A stretch of 34,871 nucleotides of DNA from Didymodactylos carnosus. Taxonomy: Eukaryota > Rotifera > Eurotatoria > Philodinida > Philodinidae. The position numbers were made by a program, and so were the translations under genes. The stretch covers positions 1 to 34,871 of the forward strand of contig CAJNOQ010001180.1 of assembly GCA_905250885.1 (NCBI GenBank). The letters run 5' to 3'. Shown here piece after piece: positions 20,414 through 30,756 of this stretch. Every line of letters begins with the position of its first letter. The first letter of the stretch is position 1. The notes under the pieces are model-generated. The model was not told where the DNA came from. It searched no databases and worked only from the letters and a program-made list of their open reading frames with translations.

Positions 20414-21460
20414 CTACCTATCTGACATCTATGGTACTCACGTAACTGTGCACCGGATTCTAAGGCCGTTCACGCCTTAGAAATAATAGTAGATCGCAGA
20501 GGCCTAGATCTCCAGACCAGGAAAGAACCTACGCGTGGTTATAAAGCCTGGTTGACAAAGCACTGAAGACATATACCTTTTGAAGATCTCAGCTCCTATC
20601 CGGTAACGTCACTGGACTCTCTTTGGAGGTTTAGAACTTCCTCGGCCTTCTGCGCTGCTCTGTTGAACCGTTTCGTGCACAACGAGAGCCCAGAGACATT
20701 CGCAAAAATAATAATCAGTGAGTGTGGCCTCGGCCGAACAATTAACGGCTGCTGACAAACTGCGTTGTGAGCTAGAGGAGAGGTAGCATTTTCGCTTCCT
20801 ACCAACCGCTTTCGAACCAACCGAAAGACACACCATTCGATGCAGTTTCTCGCGCTGAATTCGAAATGTGAATTCGAAACTTTGCTCTAAAAGCGCTTGG
20901 GCAGTTAGAAAAATAAGAAAAACCTTTGAAAACCAGGGTTTTTTGAAAATCTTATATCTCAGTCTAGAAATATTCGTGCATTTTTGTGCATCTATAGTAG
21001 ACGCGTCATATAGAACACAATTATCTCTGAAAGTTTTAACAAAATTGGAGCTGTGGGAAAATGTGAACTCTACTTTACTGAAGACGCCTTTTGAAGACGC
21101 CTGTAGTGCAGAAAGGAGAATTATTTTTTCAACTGGAAAAAAGAAAAAACAAAATTTTTTTACGAGTCGGTAGAGCAGATGTTTTACTTTCAGAATATAA
21201 ACATTTTGTTAGTCCAGTATTCCTATCTTCTCTGAAAAAATGAATTTTTTTCCGAAGTCGCTGAAAAACGGCTGAAAGCGTCCTTAGTTGGTGACAAAGG
21301 TTTTGCAGTAAAGTAAGAAACCGAAACAAAATCTTCCGCTTTATTTAATCGGCCATGAGCCATAGTATACTCTACATTAGTCAAACCACCAAAAATCTCA
21401 CTTTCATTTTTTCACCTAATGTTCACGTTGTTGCCCACGTTGTTGAAATGAGATAGAGAA
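20414..21460. other. No gene; locally higher-GC flank of the transposase
   Basis: From 20440 to 20830 the base composition is visibly more GC-rich than the neighbourhood, which would fit the 5' flank or promoter of the transposase element. A short palindrome (CTAAGGCCGTTCACGCCTTAG) lies at about 20460-20480. The rest, to 21460, has no supported coding sequence; a 101-codon frame at 20868-21173 (+) shows no motif. Confidence 0.4.
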
Positions 21461-22298
21461 CAAGCGAGTTTTTCAGAAGATCTTTGGAAAACTAGCTTGA
21501 GTTTTTCGAAAATCACATAGAAATGTATTGATTTTTTTTCATGGGCTGATAGCCCGGGATGTTCTCTTCAAAATGGGAGTAAAGTGAAACCTTGATTTTC
21601 TGCGGTTCGGGCGTTGTATCGACTTTCCAACAAGTCCAAGGACTGGCACCCGGTGATTCTTGGTAGTCCTAACGACGGATCGACTATGGATAATTCACTA
21701 TTCACTCAAAAAACATCAGAACAAGCTCAAAATCTCAGGATATGATTAATGGTTTCCGCTAAGCGTGATTATAAGATTGGGAAATCGAAAAGCATAGTTT
21801 TGTTAATTTCCAGAAACCCTTTTGGAAAACCTTAGAATATTGATTAATTTATTTAAAGATGTCCTATAAACAGGATATAGAATAGCTTAAACACTCTACA
21901 TTCAGAAGTTTTAAACTCGTTCTGATGTTTTTTGAGTGAATACTGAATTTTTTAATGTTAGGTAAAAACAGCCAGAAAATCCTAATTTTCGAAAAACTGG
22001 CCTTTCGGTAGATTTTTAAAACTTTTTTTAAAAGCAAATATTGCCACGAGACTCAACATGGTCAATTATCCATAGTCGATCCGTCGTTAGGACTACCAAG
22101 AGTCACCGGGTGCCAGTCCTTGGACTTGTTGGAAAGTCGATACAACGCCCGAACCGCAGAAAATCAAGGTTTCACTTTACTCCCATTTTGAAGAGAACAT
22201 CCCGGGCTATCAGCCCATGAAAAAAAATCAATACATTTCTATGTGATTTTCGGAAAACCCAAGCTAGTTTTACAAAGATCTTCTGAAAAACTCGCTTG
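21461..22298. mobile_element. Foldback element with 235-bp arms
   Basis: Arms 21461-21695 and 22064-22298 are equal in length and nearly identical as reverse complements, with only a handful of differences near the outer ends. They share GATAGCCCGGGATGTTCTCT and CCAAGGACTGGCACCCGGTG blocks. The 368-bp loop has no coding frame. No target-site duplication resolved. Confidence 0.85.
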
Positions 22299-22520
22299 AA
22301 AAGCTTTTTCAAAATTCGCTTTTGCTTACAGAAATAAGTGGTCAGGTATCTAGTTATCAAAACTGTAAACCGCAGTTATCTATCTCATTTCTGCGAAACG
22401 TTATTCGAAAAATATCCGAGAACACTGTATTTTGGACCGCATAGTAGTTCTATTTATAAATAAAACCATTTTATTTATCGATTTATAATAGTTTAAGACA
22501 TATCTGAAATATTCAAAATG

Positions 22521-22843
22521 AGAAATATTTTCTGTTTAAGTTAATTGAGACTTCTTCTGACTTAGACAATCACTTCAGTTTCCCGTAAGAGTTTTTGATT
22601 TTTTTGATCGTGGCGTCCATGGAAAGCCGCAGAGACCACTTCTCAGTCCATATGAACCCCAAGTATTTAAACCACTTTATTTGCTCAAGAGAAAACCCGT
22701 TCATAAACAGTGAAATCGTTGGTCTCACCACTTGCTTATGGAAGATCTGAAAAACCGTTTTATTGTAGTTAATAGGTTGCTCATGCATGACTGCGTGATT
22801 TACAATTCTTTCTCAAACTCTATTTCCTTCTTCAAAAAATTTC
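22521..22843 (-). pseudogene. 323-bp duplicate of the non-LTR RT
   Basis: Aligns without gaps to 12569-12891, with five substitutions counted by eye (about 98.5% identity). It covers the thumb region of the RT and keeps the same in-frame TGA after ...NSYGKLK. It ends only 4 bp before the left arm of the large foldback at 22848. Confidence 0.92.
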
Positions 22844-23160
22844 TGAACAAAACATTCTAAACAAAGCTGATTAAACGAATATTAACTGACAATTTAGAAA
22901 AATTGAAAGATTGTAGGTAAGATAAGTAAAAATGTGGAAAAAAAGGTCCACAGTTTACAAAAAAGCATATTCAAAATCGATAATAAGACTAACATCGCCT
23001 TATACATAGTGAAATAGTTAACTTCACTATGTATAAGGTGATGTTAGTCTTATTATTGATTATAGAAACTGATATCCGTATCGTACAGTCCTGTTTAACC
23101 GTTGCACAGAATACGCATGTCAAAACTGATATCCGCTTTATAAATCCATTGATAGATCCA

Positions 23161-23577
23161 TGAAAATAACTTCGCCAGAGGCATTTTTTGTGAAAAACCG
23201 GTTTTTCGCCTATTACCAGCTAAAATTAAAATCCTTATATCTCGCTCAAATCTCACGCTAAATCAAGTTTTTCAGAAGAAATTTTCAGAAAACGATCAGG
23301 ACAGGTCACAAATCTTAGTTAAAGACGGAAAAGGTGAAATTTCAGCTGGGCATTCGTTTCAGGTTTTCCAGAAACCTTCTGAAAAACTCCAAAGGCTTAG
23401 TGTTCTGCTGGAACACTTTTTCGGCTTGATAACAATATACGGCGCCTTATAAGTCTTCTCTGAAAATTTCCTTGATTTAGCGTGAGATTTGAGCGAGATA
23501 TAAGGATTTTAATTTTAGCTGGTAATAGGCGAAAAACCGGTTTTTCACAAAAAATGCCTCTGGCGAAGTTATTTTCA
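23161..23577. mobile_element. Nested foldback with 107-bp arms
   Basis: Arms 23161-23267 and 23471-23577 read as exact reverse complements (outer end TGAAAATAACTTCGCCAGAG). A weaker inverted match continues inward through AGAAATTTTCAG. The element begins 8 bp after the left arm of the larger foldback. No coding content. Confidence 0.88.
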
Positions 23578-24344
23578 TTCCTACACAAAAACAAATGTTG
23601 CCACTATGCTCAGCGTAGTCGATTACCTATATTCCATGGCATTTTCAGGTTCCCAGAGATCTCTACTCGGAGACAGACACGTGGTCGGGGAAAGCAAGCC
23701 CTGTCCGAACGACCATAGCTGGAGAGCTGGGACTTGCATAATCTTGTAGAGTAACGTCCGGAATACCTATACATGCAGTAAAACTACTAACATTCTATGT
23801 TAGTTTTCTGAGAACGGTACTGATGATCGTTTTTTCATATATTCGACATTATAGGATCTATGACATGTTGATATATAGTGTAAGATCTTTTAATAATGTA
23901 ATAGTCAATATTTGGTCTAATTGCACTCATTGATGCAGTTTTTTACGGGCTTCAATTTGGTATAAAGTACTTAGTAAAATCATTTGACCTTAAGGTCGAA
24001 CCAGGGGGCGTAAAGGTTTTGCAACACCCTGTATATCTGATTTTACTCATGATCGGTTCAAATTTGTAGAGACATTCCTACTGTTTCCAGTCGTACACAT
24101 GTATAAAAATCAGATTTAATAAGTCAACCTTTTTTCCGAATAGGCTTCATTGGTATATCATTGGAATAATGTTTGACAAATGTCTTTTGGATTTGCCGTT
24201 TTTTCCTCATCTTAGATAATATTATGTTCTTCGTATAGTACTGCCGCTATCAGTGAACTGCTCATGTTACGCACGCTTTGCTCTGATCTGATTTTTCCAC
24301 CGAGTTTGACAGCAATGTCGAAATATAGCTTTATCTCATAAACT
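23578..24344. other. No gene seen, interior of large foldback
   Basis: Unrecognised AT-rich DNA. The part just before 24345 may be the original upstream sequence of the phosphatase family, since the homologous gene copy has lost its own upstream DNA to the foldback arm. Confidence 0.35.
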
Positions 24345-24592
24345 ATCGTTGTCAGTATCCTCAATACTAATGTGACTAAAGTGCATATTATTTGACATCG
24401 AAATCATATGCATCAACGATTACCAACTAGAAATGATCATTGTGCACAAGCACATAGAATTCATCAATATCCCAATTACAGCCTTACTCTATTGTTTGAT
24501 ATATTGGAATATTTGATATATTTGAATATCTAAGAAATTATCTTGGTGACCTTCATCAACTTACAACATATGCAGTACAACAATATAAGTGA
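24345..24592 (+). pseudogene. Decayed fragment of phosphatase exon 1
   Basis: Aligns to 25298-25886 of the phosphatase gene. It opens with ATCGTTGTCAG..TCCTCAA, skips about 320 bp, then resumes at CAT.ATCAACGATTACCAACTA and runs to TACAACATATGCAGTACAAC. Substitutions and indels destroy the frame. It ends inside exon 1; a GTGAGTAG follows. It is much more diverged than the flanking foldback arms. Confidence 0.82.
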
Positions 24593-24989
24593 GTAGTAGA
24601 GAAATGAAAACATATTGTTCCAAAGAAACAAAATCATTTTTATGATATTGTTATTATAGCAATTATCATTTGTAATACAAACGTTTTTATGTTCGATTAC
24701 TATGTTTGTAATTCCTTTTCAACTACATGCGCCAGACTCTCTATCACTGTTATAATTGTTATGCTATTTTGTCTTTCGTTTTTTAATAATGATGATTAGA
24801 AACAAAATTATTTCTTTTCTCTTCTAAAAACATTAGCAATAACAACATCATAAAAGCAATCTTGACTATGTTTCGATTCTTCTATTGAAATGATCCGACA
24901 AAAGAATGTAACAGCTGGTAAAAGTACTATCTGAAAATAAAAAGTGCACCCACGCAACTTTTGAGGTTGTCTGTTACAGTCTAAGAAAC
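24593..24989. other. No gene seen, interior of large foldback
   Basis: AT-rich sequence between the phosphatase fragment and the right foldback arm, without a coding frame or further similarity to the phosphatase gene. Confidence 0.4.
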
Positions 24990-25287
24990 ATCAATGGATT
25001 TATAAAGCGGATATCAGTTTTGACATGCGTATTCTGTGCAACGGTTAAACAGGACTGTACGATACGGATATCAGTTTCTATAATCAATAATAAGACTAAC
25101 ATCACCTTATACATAGTGAAGTTAACTATTTCACTATGTATAAGGCGATGTTAGTCTTATTATCGATTTTGAATATGCTTTTTTGTAAACTGTGGACCTT
25201 TTTTTCCACATTTTTACTTATCTTACCTACAATCTTTCAATTTTTCTAAATTGTCAGTTAATATTCGTTTAATCAGCTTTGTTTAGA

Positions 25288-27922
25288 ATGTTTTGCCATC
25301 GTTGTCAGCGTCCTCAACATCAATATGGCTCAATTGAATATCATCTGAACTCATTTCAGTTGTGCTTTTTGCTCATGGACGAACTGAAATCGACTTCGCA
25401 TCAACATCCAACGTTGTTTACATATCCTGCAAATGCCACGTTAAAAGTAATTCTGTCACAACATAAGTTTATTCGCTCTGCAGTAAAACACTTTTCAACG
25501 AGAAAAATATCAATAGAAAGTACCATTGCTCATTTTGAAGTAGATGGGAAAGTTGTGGACGAAAACACTCTGTTCTCATCGGTCGATAACGTACCAACTT
25601 TAACATTAGTTCTTCCGTCCCCTGGTATTAAATTATCTTTTCATAAAACAAGAGATGTTTCACCTGATCCAGTAATGTTAGCGAAACATAGGCAACATAT
25701 GGATCAACGATTACCAACTAACAATGGTCATCGTATAAAAGCACATAAAATTCATCGATATCCCAATAGTAGCCTTGATCTATTGTTTGATACATTGGAT
25801 GGGCAATTAACCTACATATTTAGATATCTAAGAAGTCATATTGGTGAAATACATCCATTTACAACATATGCAGTACAACAATACATGGACAATGATAAAG
25901 AAAAGAAAAAATGGGAACAATGGGAAACAGGAATTTATAAAATGGTTGGGGATGCAGATGGAACTATTCATATTGCAGTTGCCTCAGATTGGTAAGCTTA
26001 CTGTTGAGCTTTTCCTGGAGATATTTCAAGGATATCAGCGTTATAGTAAGATCATCTGCTGAAGTAATCTTTTAATCTAAGAGAAATGTCTTTTTTGTGA
26101 CCTTACTAGTAGAGATCTGCACGAACAAGGGAATTCCCGTGTCTCGGACATGCCACGTACTGCCCCCGGACATGGGTGGTCAACTGCTCTCTTCGACAGG
26201 CACTGGCTTTTCAAAATAATGCCACCTCGTCTGTGACGCATAAGAGAGAAAAAGAATGTTTTTTCTGCATAGGCAGCGAAAAAATTCCAAGGAAGGGTAC
26301 GGACAAGCACTCTCGGTAGAGCTACGGGCACGAACGAGCAAAATAATTTTGCCTGTGCAGATCTCTGCTTACTACACATCAATCGGATATAGAATGATTA
26401 CTGAGATTTTGATTTTTAACCTATTTCTCACTTCTTCCATGCTTTAGGGGTGCTGGCACGATCGAGAGTGCACTTGTTGCTAGTGCAATGATGAATGGTC
26501 TAGATAAAACTGCTCAACAACAACAAGCAACACCAAATTTACCCCATTACTCTATACATTTAGGCGATATTTACTATGTTGGTTTAAAAGAAGAGGTTGA
26601 ACATTGCTGTTTAGGTGTTAAACCGCATTGGAGTGAACAAGGAGTGTTCTGGCCAATTGGGAAAAATGGCAGTTTTGCAATACCAGGCAATCATGAGTTA
26701 TACAGCAGAGGATATGGATATTGGGATCATTTTCTGCCAAGTAAATGTATCTCTTTAATTCAATTACTTCTAACTAATTAGAATGTGTTTAGGATTAGGT
26801 TTATTTGATCCGACCGATTTAACAAAACCAATTCACTGTCAAAAAGCGTCATATTGGTTATTAGAAAATGACAACTGGAGAGTAATTGGATTGGATACCG
26901 GTTATGATTCGTATTCAGTAATTACGATCGATAAGTTCCCTATTAAATTACCACATCAATTAATGGATTGGCTTCAGAATGTAGTTTGTTTAAGTCCAAC
27001 AATGACTGATAAACGAGGTCTACTATTCTTCTCACATCATCAAGTTATTAGTGCTTGGGGTCACGAGCCGCATTCAAGTAAGAGAACAATACACGACAAC
27101 TTCTGCTAGCGTTTACACCAGATAAAAGTGAATAATGTTCAGTTATGATAGCATAAGGACTTATTTTTAATGAAAATTCAAACAATGTTTTAGAATCTCT
27201 AATAGCTCACATAGTACTTTGAATTTGACTTGATACCATTATGTCGTACGTAGGATCATTATTTCATTTTACCCTAATCATTTTTATTTTTTGAAACTTT
27301 TAATCTTTATGGTATCCATTAATCGAGAAAATATTCCTTTCTAACAGATTTTCCGGAACAACTGGCATCCTTACTACCACCTGGGCGAGTTGTATTGTAT
27401 ATGTGGGGTCATGAACACCGTTTATCGTTTTACGAAAAACAAGCAATACACCGGGACGGTAAAACACTGACAATGTATGGTAGATGTATAGGGAATTCGG
27501 GATTTCCAACACTAGTAACTAAATTACCGTCAAAAGCTCGTGAAACCAAGTTATTGTACTATGATGATCGCCTTTTTAGTATTGCTAGTAAAAATGCTTT
27601 TATAAATATGGCATTAGGTTTCAACGGTTTTGTGTCAATGAAATTTGTTAAACCAAAAGAAGAATTTAATAAAACAAGTTTGTATTTAAGTTATAAAAGT
27701 CTTGGTCTAAAAGCAGATGGTCAACTTACCGATGAGAATCCAGTTGAATTAGTTAGGGAAGAATGGGGTGTTGATTCCAATGGAAATGTCCTTCTGATTA
27801 AATTACAACCAGTTAACAAAGAATTAACGGAAAACGTACATGTAGGGAATGAAGACGATCAGCCGCTAACATTATTAGGATCATTACAAGCTCTTGAATC
27901 AAGTTATTGTACAACATTATGA
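25288..27922 (+). CDS. Metallophosphoesterase, purple-acid-phosphatase-like, four exons
   Basis: Exons 25288-25991, 26448-26740, 26793-27077 and 27348-27922 join in frame through GT-AG introns of 456, 52 and 270 bp, giving 618 aa. Calcineurin-like phosphoesterases hydrolyse phosphomonoesters or diesters with two metal ions. Their motifs appear in order: ASDWG with Asp234; GDIYY (Gly274-Tyr278), the GDxxY form of purple acid phosphatases; GNHE (315-318); SHH (His414/415); and GHEH (448-451). The first ~230 residues are a family-specific N-terminal region without a known domain and without a clear signal peptide. The first ATG (25288) lies inside the right foldback arm, so the native 5' end was probably replaced. 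An in-frame ATG at 25375 is an alternative start. The substrate cannot be told. A dead partial copy lies upstream (24345-24592). Confidence 0.85.
25992..26447 (+). other. Intron 1 of the phosphatase gene
   Basis: Donor GTAAGC after the split Trp codon, acceptor CTTTAG before GGGTGCTGG. It has been enlarged by the MITE at 26109-26368; without it and one copy of the 6-bp duplication it would be about 190 bp. Confidence 0.85.
26109..26368. mobile_element. MITE in phosphatase intron 1, TTACTA target duplication
   Basis: 260 bp with 14-bp terminal inverted repeats G(T/C)AGAGATCTGCAC (one mismatch). It is flanked by exact 6-bp direct repeats TTACTA at 26103-26108 and 26369-26374. It is more GC-rich than the intron around it and has no coding capacity. 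It is the only element here with an unambiguous target-site duplication. Confidence 0.88.
26741..26792 (+). other. 52-bp intron 2 of the phosphatase gene
   Basis: GTAAATG...TTTAG. An earlier AG at 26780-26781 would put the reading out of frame; the AG at 26791-26792 restores it. The length equals that of the intron in the gene at 34197-34871. Confidence 0.85.
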
Positions 27923-29094
27923 AACCATTCACTTCTGTTCTTAGTTGTTTAATGTTATTTTATTTATTTTACTTTATGAAAAAAAAATCAGTGGCTTACA
28001 AAACGGATATCGATTTAAGCATTTACTACTAAAGAAACCGACTTCCGTACGTACAATAATTCAGCATTGAACATATATTGTCACAAACATATATTGTTAC
28101 TTAAAACACACTTGACGGAACAGAGAGATAAAAGAAATGTTGTTGAATTCATTATCTTTTCCCCACAGAATGAAATAAATCATTTCATTCAAAAGAGTAA
28201 TCGTATTTTTTAATCATATTGGAAGTGTAAAAGTTGAACAGATAGAAGAGAAAAGAAACATCAGTGAATAGCTTCCACATCGCCTATATGTACATCACTT
28301 CTTTCATTCATGGAGATTTGTCGTCCGCCCTAACATAAAATATACATTTAATAACACTACACCCGTTAAACCAGTGCCATGCCGATTTTACTAGATGATC
28401 TAAGCGCTAGTTAAAAGTTTAGAAATTAGCTAAATATAAAATTCAACCCAATTTATAAAAGTTCGGTGACTGAGCCAACCTCTGGTCAGATTTCTCTATT
28501 TGCCACTATACGCTGCTTGCTGTATAAATATTTGTAATGGTTTATCTTTTTTTTGGTGTACAAGTTGTGATCATAATTTATACCATTTAGATGACAAAAA
28601 GAGCCCTTTGACTTTAACTTTCATTCGATATGTTCTCTTTCATTGCCATGCAGCACAGCCATACGTTTGTGATTTCATAATTTTACAGAGCTGTTTCATA
28701 AACCCTCCAATGACTTATTGGATATTCAAACATCATCCAATGGTGTTTGGTTTCTTTTCAGAGTGTTCGAAAAGTTGCGAATGTTATTATACATCAAATT
28801 TCTGGACTTTAAAATAAGGTATAAATGAGCTTTTGAATATCTAAAACTGAGAGTTGTCTCATAAACATAGGAGACAAACGGTTGTTTTTATCACAGTAGT
28901 AGACGTATACGTCTGCTCCTATAGGAGCAGATTATCAAACTAAATAGAAAGTTTTAAAGGTACTACAGATGAAAATAAGTTTACCTGTTTACACATGCAT
29001 AAGCCTTATGCCATTCACTCACATAGTCAGAATGATATTTGAAATTAATTAGATTCAACAAAATTATTCAAAATTGAGGAAATTGAATAGAAGT
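27923..29094. other. No gene; foldback-arm relics and short palindromes
   Basis: Just after the phosphatase stop, 27995-28055 carries degraded words of the 306-bp foldback arm. A 105-codon frame at 28500-28817 (+) is cysteine-rich but lacks an ATG at its start and any motif I know. Two short perfect palindromes sit at 28901-28930. Otherwise AT-rich DNA. Confidence 0.4.
28901..28930. repeat. Two overlapping perfect palindromes
   Basis: AGACGTATACGTCT (28901-28914) and CTGCTCCTATAGGAGCAG (28913-28930) overlap by two bases. Both are loop-free and could form adjacent small cruciforms. Confidence 0.85.
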
Positions 29095-30262
29095 AAATTG
29101 AATGGATTTGAATTGTCCAGCTCTGCTACGAATGTTAGATTTTGATTTGAATTTATCATATTTTCAATTCAATGATTGATATCATCAATATTTTTCTTCA
29201 GTTGTTCTAAGTCACTTTTGGACACATCAAATTATTTTTGTATTTGTTTCAAACCACTATCACGTATGGTGGTACGTGGTCTCTTGACATGAAGCAGTGA
29301 GAGAACAGCCAATCAACAGCCAATGCACCTAAAAAAAGAGACTGATTTTTGCGGAACTTTATCTAGTACATATTATAGCTGATATCAAGGCCTTTTAGAA
29401 TATATATTCGGAGTTCTCTCACCAGAAGCCGCTACTGAGATATCAGTGTTTTTCAAAAACTGTTTGTCATGACAACAGCGTTAAAATCCTTAGAGTTGTT
29501 GAAGTACTCTGTTAATATGCAGATTTTTGTCACAATTTTGGGTCTCCATATTATTATCCAGTCAAAAAAGAAATAATGGAACGATCTACAGGTTCTGAAA
29601 ATGGCTCCTTAATCTCGTTTACTCATGTACGATCGATTTCTTGCAAAACACTGATATCTCACTAAACGGCTTTTGGTAAGAGAACTCCGAATATATATTC
29701 TAAAAGTTCTTGATATCCGCTATAATATGTACTGGAAAAAGTTCCGCAAAACTGAGTCTCTTTTTTTAACTTCAAGTGCATTGGTGAATATCCAACTGGC
29801 TTTTGATTATATGAGTCATCGTCGTGTGGCTACGTACCATGGATTGATAATTGATAAGAAACTTTTCTACTTCTTGCTTCGATTCTTGAATATCACCAAA
29901 TATTCTATATTTTTGAGCAACAGCGAGTATTTCCTTGTTCAATCACATCAGATCATCGAAACGTGCACATTGATAATTTAATTTATCGATGAATACATCT
30001 TGTATAACAATTAAATCAATTGTTCAATGTAAATAATTCGTCAAACAGCTTTTTGACATTTGACTTCACGATTGATGAAAGTCAATTGTTTACTGCTTTT
30101 ATGATGATCAATCACGTATTCTAGAGCATCTAATTGCTAATTAGAATTTGTGACTATATCTATGTGTTTAATTGATTCATCATTTTCTATTGGCACAGAA
30201 TGTATTTTTTTCATTAAATTTTTTAGAGAAAAAGCTGATATTATTTTTTGAATCAGATCTGA
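29095..30262 (-). pseudogene. Decayed coiled-coil gene fragment, minus copy
   Basis: Read downward from an AG site near 30262, pieces in more than one frame give coherent helical sequence: MKKIHSVPIENDESIKHIDI, QLDALEYVIDHHKSSKQLTF, DKLNYQCARFDDLM.LNKE (about 29980), IQESKQEVEKFLINYQSM (about 29850), then beyond an inserted foldback SGLKQIQK and SDLEQLKKNIDDINH (about 29270-29150). The charged heptad-like pattern suggests a spectrin-repeat or other coiled-coil protein; the family was not identified. Several in-frame stops (e.g. near 30150 and 29935) and a frame change show it is dead. A second copy lies inverted at 32481-33008. Confidence 0.6.
29320..29784. mobile_element. Foldback element inserted in the coiled-coil pseudogene
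   Basis: 465 bp with arms 29320-29455 and 29641-29784 (outer end CCAATGCAC, inner end GATATCAGTGTTTT), with moderate mismatches. The DNA on either side belongs to the same decayed gene, so the element is an insertion. No target duplication is clear. Confidence 0.75.
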
Positions 30263-30756
30263 AAAGATAGCGAAGAACTGACAGAGTTATTCTGTAAACA
30301 AAAGCTGGTAAAGAAAGGAATTCATTTAATTTTTTCTACAATTTTGATTCCGGAAAAAAACGTTTTTGTATTCTTTCGCCTAATTGAGCCCGGTTGTTTC
30401 CTTATGAAGACATCTGATATGTGTGAGTAGAAATTAAACGTACAAAATACTGAATGTGTTTCTTTCTACAGATTATTGCAGTAAATACCATTTTTTATCC
30501 GTTTCTACACAAAAACTGTGTCTATCGTACATTAACACGTAGAAATTGGCAAGGATATTTTATAGGCAAAAAACTGCATTGACCTTTTCAGCTGTATAAT
30601 CTGTACCACAGACAATTTCGTTCGTGTGTTTTTCTAGTAGGTCAAATCTGTTACACAGCGATATTCATTTGACATTCTAGTACCAGTAGTATACACTGTT
30701 TTCATGTTTTAAGAATGTTATTTTTCCAGAATTATAAGATGATAGATGAGTAGCTT
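30263..30756. other. No gene seen between pseudogene and foldback
   Basis: AT-rich DNA. The minus-strand pseudogene may extend into it, but no coding-like peptide could be followed. Confidence 0.35.

Larger units (their letters stand above)
22848..25295. mobile_element. Large foldback with 306-bp perfect arms enclosing a gene fragment
   Basis: Arms 22848-23153 and 24990-25295 read as exact reverse complements over all 306 bp. Each arm contains its own 39-bp imperfect hairpin around a 9-nt loop (left arm 22975-23013 / 23023-23061). The 1,836-bp interior holds a second nested foldback (23161-23577) and a decayed piece of the adjacent phosphatase gene (24345-24592). The right arm ends 3 bp before that gene's recognisable homology begins and contains its first ATG. 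No transposase and no target-site duplication are seen. Degenerate words of the arm (ACGGATATCGATTT, GAAACCGACTTCCGTACGTAC) recur just downstream of the gene at about 27995-28055. Confidence 0.85.

Noticed and set aside
26741-26781. A 41-bp form of phosphatase intron 2 ending at the first AG.
   Set aside because: It leads to an immediate stop; the AG at 26791-26792 gives the open frame.
28500-28817. 105-codon cysteine-rich frame on the plus strand.
   Set aside because: It starts without ATG and shows no recognisable motif, promoter or splice partner.
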